A DNA stretch of 64,000 nucleotides, taken from NCBI RefSeq assembly GCF_000258175.1, contig NZ_JH636049.1:2519482-2583481 (forward strand), given 5' to 3'. The notes under the pieces were generated by a model, which was given only the letters and a program-made list of their open reading frames with translations, did not search any database and had not been told where the DNA came from. This document shows positions 42,135 through 51,155 of the stretch, one piece after another (the first letter of the stretch is position 1; every line of letters starts with the position of its first letter). The stretch comes from Saccharomonospora xinjiangensis XJ-54. Its GTDB lineage: Bacteria > Actinomycetota > Actinomycetes > Mycobacteriales > Pseudonocardiaceae. The translations under genes and the position numbers were made by a program.

Positions 42135-43517
42135 TTGAGAACGTTCCCGCCGTACCGGATCCAGGTCGTCAAGGAAATCCCGATCACGACAAGGGAGCAG
42201 CGTGAGGAGGCGCTCGCCCGCGCCGCCTACAACACGTTCGACCTTCCGTCCAACATGGTCACGATCGACCTGCTGACCGATTCGGGCACCGGCGCGGTCT
42301 CCGCAGCGCAGGAGGCCGCGGCCGCGCAGGCCGACCGCGCCTACGCGGGTTCCGATGCGTACTACCGGTTCCGCGCCGCGGTGGACGACCTCACGTCGTA
42401 CCCGCATACCTTCCCCGTGCATCAGGGCAGGGCAGCCGAGCGGGTGCTGTTCACCTCGGTGCTGAAGCCGGGCCAGATCTCGGTGAGCAACACGCACTTC
42501 GACACCACCCGTGCGAACGTCGAGTTGCTCGGCGCGGAGGCCCGTGACCTGCCGTGCGCGGAGTTCGCCGATCTCGACAGCAGGGAGCCGTTCAAGGGCA
42601 ACATCGACCTCGCCGCGCTGGAGCAGACCCTCGCGGGCCCCGATGGCGAGCGCGTGGGGCAGGTGCTCGTCACCATCACCAACAACGGCGGCGGCGGGCA
42701 GCCGGTGTCGATGGCGAACCTGAAGGCCGTTCGAGAGCTGTGTGACCGCTACGGCGTGCCGTTCTTCCTCGACGCGGCGAGGTTCGCCGAGAACGCCTGG
42801 CTCGTGGTGCGGCGTGAACCCGGCTACGGGCACCTGACGCCGAAGGAGGTGGCGCAGGAGGCGTTCGCGCTGGCCGACGGGTGCGTCGCGAGCCTGAAGA
42901 AGGACGGCATCGCCCCGATGGGCGCGCTGATCGGTGTGCGTGACCCCGAGATCGCCAAGCGGTGCGAGGTCAACCTCATCGCCACCGAGGGGTTCCGCAC
43001 CTACGGCGGAATGGCCGCACACGACCTGGAGCGCGTCGCACAGGGCCTCGAAGAGGTGATCGACCCCCACTACCTGGCGTCGAGGGAGGCCGACGCGGCG
43101 CACTTCGCCGATCTCGTCACCCAGGCAGGGGTGGACATCGTGCAGCCGTCCGGTATGCACGCGCTGTACCTCAACGCGGGAAGGCTCCTGTCGCACATCC
43201 CGCCGTCCGGTTTCCCCGGCCACGCGCTGGCCTGTGAGCTGTACCTCGCGGGAGGCGTGCGCTGCGTCGAACTCGGGTCTCTGTACCTCGGCGGCTTCGA
43301 CGAGAACCACAATCTCGTCACGCCCGCGCCGTTCGAGCTGGTGCGGGTGGCGATCCCTCGCCGCACCTACACGCAGGCCCACCTGGAGTACGTCGCCGAC
43401 GTCCTTGCCGACATCGCCAAGGACCCGAGCAGGGTCGCGTCCTACCGGGTCGTTGACGCGCCGCCGCTGCTGCGGCACTTCAACCTGAAGCTGGAGCGGA
43501 TTCCCGCCGGGGCCTGA
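42135..43517 (+). CDS. tnaA: Tryptophanase (TnaA)
   Basis: A 460-residue fold-type I PLP lyase: PPYRIQVVKEIPITTREQRE at the start, MVTIDLLTDSGTGAVS, FPVHQGRAAERVLF, VTITNNGGGGQPVSMANLKA, the cofactor lysine K256 in SLKKDG and RTYGGMAAHDLE. Tryptophanase and tyrosine phenol-lyase share these; the adjoining indole prenyltransferase makes tryptophanase the better call. It would split tryptophan to indole (or the prenylated amino acid to prenylindole), pyruvate and ammonia. Last gene of the operon, ended by a 25-bp hairpin. Confidence 0.9.
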   Translation: MRTFPPYRIQVVKEIPITTREQREEALARAAYNTFDLPSNMVTIDLLTDSGTGAVSAAQEAAAAQADRAYAGSDAYYRFRAAVDDLTSYPHTFPVHQGRAAERVLFTSVLKPGQISVSNTHFDTTRANVELLGAEARDLPCAEFADLDSREPFKGNIDLAALEQTLAGPDGERVGQVLVTITNNGGGGQPVSMANLKAVRELCDRYGVPFFLDAARFAENAWLVVRREPGYGHLTPKEVAQEAFALADGCVASLKKDGIAPMGALIGVRDPEIAKRCEVNLIATEGFRTYGGMAAHDLERVAQGLEEVIDPHYLASREADAAHFADLVTQAGVDIVQPSGMHALYLNAGRLLSHIPPSGFPGHALACELYLAGGVRCVELGSLYLGGFDENHNLVTPAPFELVRVAIPRRTYTQAHLEYVADVLADIAKDPSRVASYRVVDAPPLLRHFNLKLERIPAGA

Positions 43518-43521
43518 CCAA

Positions 43522-43577
43522 CCCGCACGACGAAGGCCACCTCTCCTGAGCCGGGGAGGTGGCCTTCGTCGTGCGGG
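43522..43577. terminator. Very strong bidirectional terminator between tnaA and cvnD
   Basis: Bases 43522-43542 pair perfectly with 43557-43577 (21 bp), and pairing continues inward for about four more pairs, leaving a 6-nt loop TGAGCC. It serves the converging tnaA and cvn transcripts. Confidence 0.9.
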
Positions 43578-43595
43578 GGAGCCGGTGTCCGCCCG

Positions 43596-44207
43596 TCAGG
43601 CGCCGGAGGATGCCAGTTCCGGTTCTGGCAGCTTGCTCATCGCGTAGCGCACGAGCCGGATGAGGGCGAGCTTGCTCGACTCACGCTGGCGCGCGTCGCA
43701 GAACAGGATCGGCACGCCCGGCGAGATGGCCAGGGCGCTGCGGATCTCGTCCTCGGTGTAGTCGTCGGAGCCTTCGAAGCAGTTCACAGCCACGATGAAC
43801 GGAATGGACCTGCGTTCGAAGAAGTCGATGGCGGAGAAGCTGCTGTCGAGCCTGCGGGTATCGACGAGCACGACCGTGCCGATCGCACCTCGCGCGAGCT
43901 CGTCCCACATGTACCAGAAACGTTCCTGGCCAGGGGTTCCGAAGAGGTAGAGCACGGTGTGCGGCGAGATGGTGATCCGGCCGAAGTCGAGCGCGACCGT
44001 CGTGGTCTTCTTCTGCTCGACTCCCGTGATGTCGTCGATGCCGTCGCTCGCCGTTGTCATCAATTCCTCTGTGGACAACGGCGGGATCTCGCTCACCGAA
44101 CCGACCATCGTGGTCTTGCCCGCGCCGAAGCCGCCGGCAACGATGATCTTGACTGGGGTGGGGACGACGGCTGCCGCCGCGTTGTCGTCAGAGCTTGGAG
44201 AGACCAT
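43596..44207 (-). CDS. cvnD: Conservon GTPase (CvnD-like)
   Basis: A 203-residue small GTPase-like protein with Walker A GGFGAGKTT (25-33), a switch region (GVEQKKTTTVALDFGRI), LYLFGTPGQERFWYMW (the G3 motif) and VAVNCFEG (variant G4). Conservon GTPases act with a roadblock protein and a histidine-kinase-like sensor in a membrane complex resembling eukaryotic GPCR signalling. Overlaps the cvnC gene by 20 bp. Last gene of the cvnABCD operon. Confidence 0.93.
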   Translation of the reverse strand: MVSPSSDDNAAAAVVPTPVKIIVAGGFGAGKTTMVGSVSEIPPLSTEELMTTASDGIDDITGVEQKKTTTVALDFGRITISPHTVLYLFGTPGQERFWYMWDELARGAIGTVVLVDTRRLDSSFSAIDFFERRSIPFIVAVNCFEGSDDYTEDEIRSALAISPGVPILFCDARQRESSKLALIRLVRYAMSKLPEPELASSGA

Positions 44208-44550
44208 CGAGCACCGCCTGAAGTAGTTGACGATCCGGGGCTTGCATCGGCTGCGAGGGCGACCGCACGATCACTTCACCTCGTTCGATGAGGTCGCCGC
44301 ACAACACCTTCACCACGGCGATCGGGACCTGTACGTGAACCGCGATCTCCGCGATCGAGAGCGGTCGGGCGCAGAGGTCGAGGATCGCCGTGTGTTCCGG
44401 CGTGAGGCCGACCCCGTCGCGTTTCGTTCCCTGCAACGCCATCACCTGGGTGGCGACATCCAGGGTGACGTCGGACGCGGGTATTCGCCCCCTGGTGATG
44501 GCGTACGGCCGGACCAGGGGACCGGCCGCCTCGTCGTACCACTCGCTCAT
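44188..44550 (-). CDS. cvnC: DUF742 conservon protein (CvnC-like)
   Basis: A 120-residue protein with GPLVRPYAITRGRIPA at the front, TPEHTAILDLCARPLSIAEI and VPIAVVKVLCGDLIERGEV, a winged-helix-like DUF742 domain. Always found between the roadblock and GTPase genes in conservons. Overlaps cvnD by 20 bp and lies directly after cvnB. Confidence 0.93.
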   Translation of the reverse strand: MSEWYDEAAGPLVRPYAITRGRIPASDVTLDVATQVMALQGTKRDGVGLTPEHTAILDLCARPLSIAEIAVHVQVPIAVVKVLCGDLIERGEVIVRSPSQPMQAPDRQLLQAVLDGLSKL

Positions 44551-44551
44551 G

Positions 44552-44968
44552 TCACGTCCCCGATGCCGCCGCGTTCCTCGGCGCGGCGGTCATGTAGTCG
44601 CCGACGCGCTTGACCAGCCGGTTCATCTCGTAAGCGATCATTTCGACGTCCACCGCGTCCTCCGCGAGCACGGCGAGACACGCGCCCGTGCCCGCGGCCG
44701 AGACGAACAGGTAGCCCTCGGTCATCTCGATGAGGGTCTGAAGCACGGGGCCGCGCTGGAAGTGCCTGCTGACCCCCTTCGCGAGGCTCTGGAGGCTGGA
44801 CGCCATCGCGGAAAGCTGGTCGGAGTCGTCTTTGGACAGTGAGTTGGACTTACCCATGAGCAGGCCGTCGGCCGACAGCACCACGGCGTGCTGGGCTCCG
44901 ACCACGCGGTCCACCATGTCGTCCAGCAGCCAGTTGAGATCCAACATGGAATTGCCGTTCTCGTTCAT
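44552..44968 (-). CDS. cvnB: Roadblock/LC7 conservon protein (CvnB-like)
   Basis: A 138-residue roadblock/LC7 domain protein: LNWLLDDMVDRVVGAQHAVV, LSADGLLMGKSNSLSKDDSD, RHFQRGPVLQTLIEMTEGYL, FVSAAGTGACLAVLAEDAVD. In conservons and MglB-like systems such proteins regulate the partner GTPase, here CvnD. Twenty base pairs separate it from cvnA. Confidence 0.93.
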   Translation of the reverse strand: MNENGNSMLDLNWLLDDMVDRVVGAQHAVVLSADGLLMGKSNSLSKDDSDQLSAMASSLQSLAKGVSRHFQRGPVLQTLIEMTEGYLFVSAAGTGACLAVLAEDAVDVEMIAYEMNRLVKRVGDYMTAAPRNAAASGT

Positions 44969-44988
44969 CGATGAATCCGCTTCCCCTA

Positions 44989-47505
44989 TCAGTTGCCGTC
45001 GGTCGATCGGGACGCGTCGTCGGCGTCACGTCCCCTGCGAGTGCCCTTGTGGAACGCAGACAGCGTGCTCCGGGTCCGGCCCGCGTAGCGTTCGATGTCG
45101 CGGTGCTCGGACTCTGGGTCGTCACGCAGCTGGTCCACGAGGTTCTCCTGAGGCCGTCGCTGCGGCAGCGGCGCGCGTCGCCGCCTCCGCTGCGGCAGGT
45201 TGTTGCCAGGCTGCGCGGAGTCGGTGTGCTCCGCGAGAGTTCCTGAGGTGCTTCCGTGCGAAACCGGGGTCTCCGTGTCGTGCGTTCTCACCTGGTCCGC
45301 CCCGCTCGGCTGTGTCGTCGGGGGCGCGGCAGGTGCGGTTCCGTTGACCCGGTGCCTGCCCTCCTGCGGAGCGGGAGTGGTTTCTTGCTGCGCAGGACGT
45401 TCGAGGACGGGGGCCACGTTCGCGCGGGCAGGCTGCGTCGGGGACGCGCCCGACCTCGGCATCGGTGCGCTCGTCGCGGGGCTGTGCACCTCGATCTCGG
45501 GCGCCTTCGCCAGCGTGGCGTGGAAGCCGGAGTCAACGTCGGCGGTCTGCTCGTCCTTCGCCAGCACGTCCGTGGGCAACAGCACGGTGGCCCTTGTGCC
45601 GCCGTAGCGGGAGGAGTCGAACGTGACCTGCGCGCCGAGTCGGTGCGCCAGCCGCGCGACCACGAACAGACCGAGGCTCGCGTCGGCCTTCATGGCCATG
45701 GCGTCGAACTCGGGTGGCTCGGACATCATCCTGTTGGCCCACTCGCGGACGTCGTCCTTCATGCCGAGGCCCTGGTCGGCGATATCGACGACGACGCCAC
45801 GGGCGACCTTCGTCCCTGTCATGTAGACGGGTGACCCAGGAGGCGAGAAGGTTGTGGCGTTGTCCACCAACTCGGCGACGAGGTGGATCGCGTCGGCGAC
45901 GGCCGACCCCACCAGCGCCACGTCGGGAATGGGCTCCACCTCGACGCGCGAGAAGTGCTCGGTCTCGGAGATCGCGGCCCTCAGTACGTCCATCAGCATG
46001 ACGGGCTTGCGCCAGCGGCGACCCGGCTGCTTACCACCGAGGATGATCAGGTTTTCCGTGGTGCGCCTCGCGCGGGTGGCGAGGTTGTCGAGCTGGAAGA
46101 GGCTCTTGAGCTGCGAGGGGTTCTCTTCCCGGCTCTCCATCCTGTCGAGGATCTGCAACTGCCGGTGCACGAGGCCCTGGTTGCGGTGGGCGATACCGAG
46201 GAACACGTTGTTCACACCACTGCGGGCCTTGGCCTCGCTGACGGCCGCGTTGACGGCGGTGAGCTGCGCGATGTTGAACGCCTCGGCCACCTGCCCGATC
46301 TCGTCGCGACCGTGGTCGAGCCGGGGAAGCTCGGCGCTCACGTCAACGGCCTCGCCGTCCTTCAGCCGCTGCACGATGCTCGGAAGCCGGGTGCTGGCGA
46401 GTTCGAGCGAGTCGTTGCGCAGCCGTTCGAGGCGGGTCATCAGGGTCCGGTCAACCAGCGTGCGGGAGACGCGGACGGCGACCACGATCGACGCGATGGC
46501 CGCGACGAGCGTGAGCGCGCTGCCCAGCAGCACGTTGGTGAGGTTCTGACCGGCGTCGTTCAGCGCCTTCGCCGAGGTCTGGTCGGCCTGGGTGATGGCG
46601 AGCGACGCGAGGTCGTCGGACACCTGGCTGGTGAGGTCTCGCAGCTCGGTGCCGTTGACGGAGAACGCGTTGGGGTCGAGCGCGCCGGGGCCGTGGGCGA
46701 TCAGCTCGTTCTCGATGCGCTGCAACCGCTGCCAGGTCTCCTCCGCGACCAGCGTGTCGTACGACTGGCGGACGTCGGGGAGCATGTTCGTGGCCCGCTC
46801 GTTCAGCGCGGAGCGGTAGGCACCGACCAGCTCGGAGAACATGCGGTGGTCGGAAGGGGTGAAGTTCCCGTTGGAGAAGGCACTCGACGCGAGTGATGCC
46901 GCACGGGACATCTGGTCGGAGGTGCGGAAGAGGTCGGTCGCCACGAGACCGTTCTGCGAGGCGTCCACGTCGGGCACCAGCCGGGCCTGCGCGTCGAACA
47001 GGTCGGTGGCGGTGGCGACGAGGTCGTTGTAGTACTCGTTGACCTCCTTGGGATCGACGGTTCGCATGTTGATCTGCGACCGCATCTCGGGAAGCCGTTC
47101 GAGGCGGCCTTCGAGATCACGCATGCGACCGGCGATCTCGTCGGGAAGGTCCGGCCTGATCTCGTCCATCGTCGTGCGCAGTGTGCCGAGGGAGGCGTCG
47201 ATCTGCTGTTGCTGCTGCTGAAGTTCCAGCAGGCCGGTGTCCCGCTTCTCGAGGTACACCAGCGAGAGTTGCCGTTCCTGCTGAACCGCACTCAGCGAGG
47301 TGACGGCGGGAATCGAGACCTGCTGCACACTCGACGCCACGGCGCGCACGTAGAACGCATCAATGACGAAGTACGTGGACATGCCGATCCACAGCAGCAG
47401 CAGCGCGATACTGGGGACCAGCACCGTGCCGGTCAGCCGCTTGCGGATGGATTTGTGGTGTCCCTGGCTTGAATTGTCCTGCGTTGGCTTGTCTTCGTTG
47501 TTCAC
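44989..47505 (-). CDS. cvnA: Conservon sensor with NIT domain and histidine-kinase-type ATPase (CvnA-like)
   Basis: About 838 residues from GTG 47505 (GGAGCG precedes it). A membrane helix at roughly 27-51 is followed by an extracytoplasmic nitrate/nitrite-sensing-type (NIT) helical domain with a QQQQQQ stretch, a second helix (LLGSALTLVAAIASIVVAVR), a HAMP-like segment, a dimerisation helix without a clear phospho-His box (IAHRNQGLVHRQLQILDRME) and a HATPase with AELVDNATTFSPPGS and DQGLGM. The C-terminal 180 residues are Pro/Arg-rich and disordered. It senses an external cue and signals through CvnB-CvnD. Confidence 0.92.
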   Translation of the reverse strand: MNNEDKPTQDNSSQGHHKSIRKRLTGTVLVPSIALLLLWIGMSTYFVIDAFYVRAVASSVQQVSIPAVTSLSAVQQERQLSLVYLEKRDTGLLELQQQQQQIDASLGTLRTTMDEIRPDLPDEIAGRMRDLEGRLERLPEMRSQINMRTVDPKEVNEYYNDLVATATDLFDAQARLVPDVDASQNGLVATDLFRTSDQMSRAASLASSAFSNGNFTPSDHRMFSELVGAYRSALNERATNMLPDVRQSYDTLVAEETWQRLQRIENELIAHGPGALDPNAFSVNGTELRDLTSQVSDDLASLAITQADQTSAKALNDAGQNLTNVLLGSALTLVAAIASIVVAVRVSRTLVDRTLMTRLERLRNDSLELASTRLPSIVQRLKDGEAVDVSAELPRLDHGRDEIGQVAEAFNIAQLTAVNAAVSEAKARSGVNNVFLGIAHRNQGLVHRQLQILDRMESREENPSQLKSLFQLDNLATRARRTTENLIILGGKQPGRRWRKPVMLMDVLRAAISETEHFSRVEVEPIPDVALVGSAVADAIHLVAELVDNATTFSPPGSPVYMTGTKVARGVVVDIADQGLGMKDDVREWANRMMSEPPEFDAMAMKADASLGLFVVARLAHRLGAQVTFDSSRYGGTRATVLLPTDVLAKDEQTADVDSGFHATLAKAPEIEVHSPATSAPMPRSGASPTQPARANVAPVLERPAQQETTPAPQEGRHRVNGTAPAAPPTTQPSGADQVRTHDTETPVSHGSTSGTLAEHTDSAQPGNNLPQRRRRRAPLPQRRPQENLVDQLRDDPESEHRDIERYAGRTRSTLSAFHKGTRRGRDADDASRSTDGN

Positions 47506-47690
47506 GACGCTCCACGACGACCTGTTGAACCGCTGCCGGGCACCCGCGCATGCGGACTTCTCACCGAGACGGGGCACGCGCGTACCCGCGCCCCTGCCAC
47601 GTCACCCGTTAGTGCCTTGTCGAGGGGTGATCATGACGTATGCGGTTCGTTGCCGTTTCGCCACCCCTGAGTTGGTATGGACATCCCAGC

Positions 47691-48314
47691 TCAGTGACGC
47701 TTCGCAAGCGGCTCCCGTGCGGCGTCGGGAAGCCGCTCGTCCTCGGCGACGGGCCAGGTGAGCGGGTCGGGGCCGAGAGCGCGAAGCTGCTCGACCTGGA
47801 GGGCACACCACGGTGACACGGTGGTGCGGTCGGCCTCCACCTCGGCGACGAAGTCGGCCCACGGCATCCACACCGCGTCGTCAACCTCGTCGGGGTTCGG
47901 TGCGACGTCGGGGCGGGTCGTGACCGTGGCGCGGTACACGGGGCACACCTCGTTCTCCCGCGTGCCGTCCGGCATGGTGGCCTCGTACCGGAATTCGGGG
48001 AGCACCAACTCGATGCGGTCGGCGACCACACCGAGTTCGTCGGTGAGGCGGCGGGCCACCGCGTCGGGGATGACCTCGTCGGGGCCGGGGTGGCCGCAGC
48101 AGGAGTTCGTGCGCACGCCGGGCCAGGTGCGCTTGTGCTTCGCCCTCCAGGTCACGAGGAAGTTCCCCTGCTGGTCGAAGACGTAGCAGGAGAACGCGAG
48201 ATGCAACGGGGTCGAGCTGTGATGAACCTCCGCCTTCGGTGCGTATCCGATGCGTTCGTGCCGTGATCCGCACAGCACGACGTACTCGACATCGGGATCG
48301 AGTGTTGAGGTCAT
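47691..48314 (-). CDS. idi: Isopentenyl-diphosphate Delta-isomerase, type I
   Basis: A 207-residue Nudix-fold isomerase. It has LHLAFSCYVFDQQGNFLVTW, RTWPGVRTNSCCGHPGPDE (catalytic C73 by homology), ARRLTDELGV, and TRENEVCPVYRA with the catalytic glutamates E120/E122. It interconverts IPP and DMAPP. DMAPP is the donor for the indole prenyltransferase gene 5.6 kb away, although a general isoprenoid role is as likely. ATG 48314 chosen (MTSTLDPDVEYV). Confidence 0.93.
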   Translation of the reverse strand: MTSTLDPDVEYVVLCGSRHERIGYAPKAEVHHSSTPLHLAFSCYVFDQQGNFLVTWRAKHKRTWPGVRTNSCCGHPGPDEVIPDAVARRLTDELGVVADRIELVLPEFRYEATMPDGTRENEVCPVYRATVTTRPDVAPNPDEVDDAVWMPWADFVAEVEADRTTVSPWCALQVEQLRALGPDPLTWPVAEDERLPDAAREPLAKRH

Positions 48315-48516
48315 CGTGGTCGCTACCACCCTTCGTGCACCCATTCGTCACCGGCCTGCGGGCGGCCTGACACGCCTCGCTCCGCAGGCCGACATCGAGT
48401 TGATCATGTTTATGGCAGGCGGGCAAGCGAGACGGCCCGGCCGGTCGCGGGTTCCCTTTCCCCGGCGTGACTATGCGTGTGGCCGGCTTCCGGGCAGTCG
48501 AGCGCGTCCGAATGCG

Positions 48517-48591
48517 CCGCTGCCCGGAAACGGGCTGTCAACCGCTGCCCGGAAACGGGCTGTCAACCGCTGCCCGGAAACGGGCTGTCAG
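48517..48591. repeat. Three 25-bp tandem repeats, each with a GAAA-capped stem
   Basis: Three identical units with 25-bp period, each containing CTGCCCGGAAACGGGCTG: a stem CCCG/CGGG around GAAA. They lie directly after the stop of the small membrane protein gene (minus strand) and probably act as a terminator or 3'-end stabiliser. Not related to the 21-bp family. Confidence 0.85.
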
Positions 48592-49319
48592 CCGTGGCGG
48601 CGGGACGTTTCCAGGTCGAGTGCCCTGTCGATCCACCGGCCGAGCGGCAGCAACAGCACCACGGCGGCGAGCACGAGGTGCACCAGCATGAACACCACGG
48701 CTGTGACCACGCTCGGCGGCCCACCGACGAACACCACGATGTGTGACGCCCAGGCCAGTACGTCGGGCCTGCTGCCTGCCGACCACACCTCGTTGAGCGC
48801 CCAGAAGGTGAGGTCGTTCAACCCGGCGATCACGATGAGGATGCCCGCGATCCCCGTCTTGAGCACGTTGGCCGTCCTGGCTCCGCCGAGACGGTAGGCC
48901 ATGAGGGCGAACAGCACGATGAACGTCACGATGAACAACTCGAACTGGTACACCGGCACGAAGGCGGCGGGGTCGGTCTCCACCGTGCGCCCGTACTCCT
49001 GGATGCGCATCACCATCTCGGTGTCGAGGTAGGCCATGTAGCCCACCACGGCCAGCGCGATGAGCGCAGGCGCCGTGCGGACCTGCGGGAACAGCGCCAC
49101 CGCCGGTACGGCGAAGAGGAAGGGGCTGACCTTGAACAGCCACTCGCCGACGTTGTCCAACGTCTGGTCCGGCGGGAGTACCACCATGATCAGGAGCGCG
49201 AGGACAGCCGAGGGAACGGCGAAGACCAGCCACAGCCAACGGCGGTGCCGGTAAAGGGTGCGGATCAGGTTGCCGCCGCCTGTGGTGCGGGTGGGCGGCG
49301 GTGTCGCCGTCGTCGTCAT
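48588..49319 (-). CDS. Integral membrane protein of unknown function, end of carbamoyltransferase operon
   Basis: A 243-residue protein with six to seven membrane helices: a Thr/Pro-rich N-terminal tail, WLWLVFAVPSAVLALLIMVV, VSPFLFAVPAVALF, PALIALAVVGYMAYLDTEMV, a FELFIVTFIVLFALMAYRLG helix, GILIVIAGLNDLTFWALNEV and a final pair. No family recognised. Its ATG overlaps the carbamoyltransferase stop (ATGA), so it is made with that protein and may anchor it or take part in export of the product. Confidence 0.8.
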   Translation of the reverse strand: MTTTATPPPTRTTGGGNLIRTLYRHRRWLWLVFAVPSAVLALLIMVVLPPDQTLDNVGEWLFKVSPFLFAVPAVALFPQVRTAPALIALAVVGYMAYLDTEMVMRIQEYGRTVETDPAAFVPVYQFELFIVTFIVLFALMAYRLGGARTANVLKTGIAGILIVIAGLNDLTFWALNEVWSAGSRPDVLAWASHIVVFVGGPPSVVTAVVFMLVHLVLAAVVLLLPLGRWIDRALDLETSRRHG

Positions 49320-51130
49320 ACCTTGTCATCCTCCACGTGCGGCTTCTGCGTCCAGAACGGACCGAGCGCGAGCGCATCGACGTCGGTCTTCAGGAAACAC
49401 CGGATGGCGTCCTCCGGCGTCGCCACGATGGGTTCGTCGTTGTCGTTGAACGACGTGTTCACCACCATGGGCACCCCCGTGAGGTCGGCGAAATTCTTGA
49501 TCAGCCGGTAGTACAGCGGGTTGTCCTCCTCGCTCACGGTCTGCACGCGCGCCGTGCCGTCCACATGGGTGATGGCGGGAACGCGCTCGCGCTGATGTTC
49601 GAGGACGTCGAAGACCAGCAGCATCACCGGTGACGGGTAGCCGCTGGCGAAGAACTCGCCAGCTCTTTCCGCGAGGCATGAAGGGGCGAACGGGCGGAAC
49701 GCCTCCCTGTGCTTGACCTTCTCGTTCATGCGGGTCTTCGACTCGGGGTCCCTCGGGTCGGCGAGCAGCGAGCGGTTGCCCAGCGCCCTCGGCCCGCACT
49801 CCATGCGGCCCTGCACCCAGCCGACGATGAGGCCGTCGGCGATCTTCTGCGCGGTGTGCGCCGCGATGTCGTCGATGCGTCGATACTCGACGCCCGCGTC
49901 CTTGAGCGCGAGTTCCATCTCGGCCTCGGTGAACTCGGGACCCGTGTAGGTGAAGCCGGTGCGGGGGCGCGGCAGGCGGTGCTTGCCGACGGTCACCTCC
50001 AGCGCGGCGCCGAGTGCGCACCCGTCGTCCGCGGCGGCGGGCTGGGCGAAGAACTCCTCGAAAGGGGTCTCCAGCAGGATGCGCCCGTTCATGACACTGT
50101 TCAGCGCCACACCGCCGGCCATCGCCAGCCGCTTGGAGCCGGTCCGGCGCTGGAGCCAGCGGGCCAGGTGCAGACCGGCCTCCTCCAGCGTCACCTGGAG
50201 GGCGTAGGCGATGTCCCGATAGTGCTGCGGAACGGGGTTGTCGGCGGTGACGCGAGTCTTGGGGCGGGCGGGGCCGAAGGTGTCGGTGAACTTCTTCGAC
50301 AGCAGGTGCTTTCCGGTGGTGTGGTGGCGGAACCAGCTCAGGTTTAGTTCGAACCCGCCGTCGGGGTCCAGGTGGATCAGGTCGCGGAACGCCTCGACGT
50401 AGGTGTCCTCGCCGAACGGCGCGAGGCCCATGACCTTGCCCTCGTCACGGGTCGGGTAGAAGCCGAGGTAGCCGGTCACCGCCGCGTACATCGCGCCGAG
50501 CGAGTGGGGGAATTTGATGCGCCTGAGGTCGTGGATGCGGTTGCCCCTGCCGTGTGCGAGCAGGGTGCTCGTGCCGTCGCTTCCGATGCCGTCGAGCGTG
50601 AGGACGGCGGCTTCCTCCCACGGGCAGATGTAGTAGGCGCTGCCCGCGTGTGCCCTGTGGTGGTCGATGAGGTGCACGGTGAACTTGGTCGGCCCGCTGT
50701 AGCCGATGGCCTCCTTCACATCGCGCCCCAGCGTGAAGGAGCGTTTCATGTGGGCGAGAACGGCGCCGCCGACGTGGTAGTCGTCAACGCCCTTGCCGCC
50801 GCCGGTGCGGAACGTGTCCAGAAGGCTCGCCGCCTTGCCACCGCCGTCGTTCTCGTTACGGAAGACCTCAAGGGTGTTCGGGAAATACCGGGCGAACACC
50901 TTCGCGGCGTGGAGGGGCTCGGCCCACCTCGTCCAGTAGTAGGCGATGTGGTCAACGTCGCCGAGCGTGATCCCGCCCTGCCGGAGACAGAACTCGATCG
51001 CTTTGGCAGGGAGGCGGCCGTCGTGTTTGACCCTGGTGAACCGTTCCTCCTCGGCGAAGGCGATGATCTCGCCGTCACGAACGAGGGCCGCGGCGGAGTC
51101 GTGCACCCTGCTGATGCCGAGGACGTACAT
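49316..51130 (-). CDS. NodU/CmcH-family carbamoyltransferase
   Basis: A 604-residue carbamoyltransferase. The N-terminal part starts MYVLGISRVHDSAAALVRDG and EEERFTRVKHDG and holds metal-ligand histidines (VHLIDHHRAHAGSAYYICPW, VLTLDGIGSDGTST). The C-terminal half has MAGGVALNSVMNGRIL, GRMECGPRALGNRSLLADPR and VVNTSFNDNDEPIV, the carbamoyl-adenylate domain signatures. These enzymes transfer a carbamoyl group from carbamoyl phosphate to a hydroxyl of a sugar or natural product, using ATP. ATG 51130 follows GGAG. Acceptor unknown; the neighbouring glycosyltransferase and ligase suggest a glycoconjugate or small molecule. Confidence 0.92.
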   Translation of the reverse strand: MYVLGISRVHDSAAALVRDGEIIAFAEEERFTRVKHDGRLPAKAIEFCLRQGGITLGDVDHIAYYWTRWAEPLHAAKVFARYFPNTLEVFRNENDGGGKAASLLDTFRTGGGKGVDDYHVGGAVLAHMKRSFTLGRDVKEAIGYSGPTKFTVHLIDHHRAHAGSAYYICPWEEAAVLTLDGIGSDGTSTLLAHGRGNRIHDLRRIKFPHSLGAMYAAVTGYLGFYPTRDEGKVMGLAPFGEDTYVEAFRDLIHLDPDGGFELNLSWFRHHTTGKHLLSKKFTDTFGPARPKTRVTADNPVPQHYRDIAYALQVTLEEAGLHLARWLQRRTGSKRLAMAGGVALNSVMNGRILLETPFEEFFAQPAAADDGCALGAALEVTVGKHRLPRPRTGFTYTGPEFTEAEMELALKDAGVEYRRIDDIAAHTAQKIADGLIVGWVQGRMECGPRALGNRSLLADPRDPESKTRMNEKVKHREAFRPFAPSCLAERAGEFFASGYPSPVMLLVFDVLEHQRERVPAITHVDGTARVQTVSEEDNPLYYRLIKNFADLTGVPMVVNTSFNDNDEPIVATPEDAIRCFLKTDVDALALGPFWTQKPHVEDDKV

Positions 51131-51155
51131 GGGCAGCTCCAACTTGTCTCGCTAC

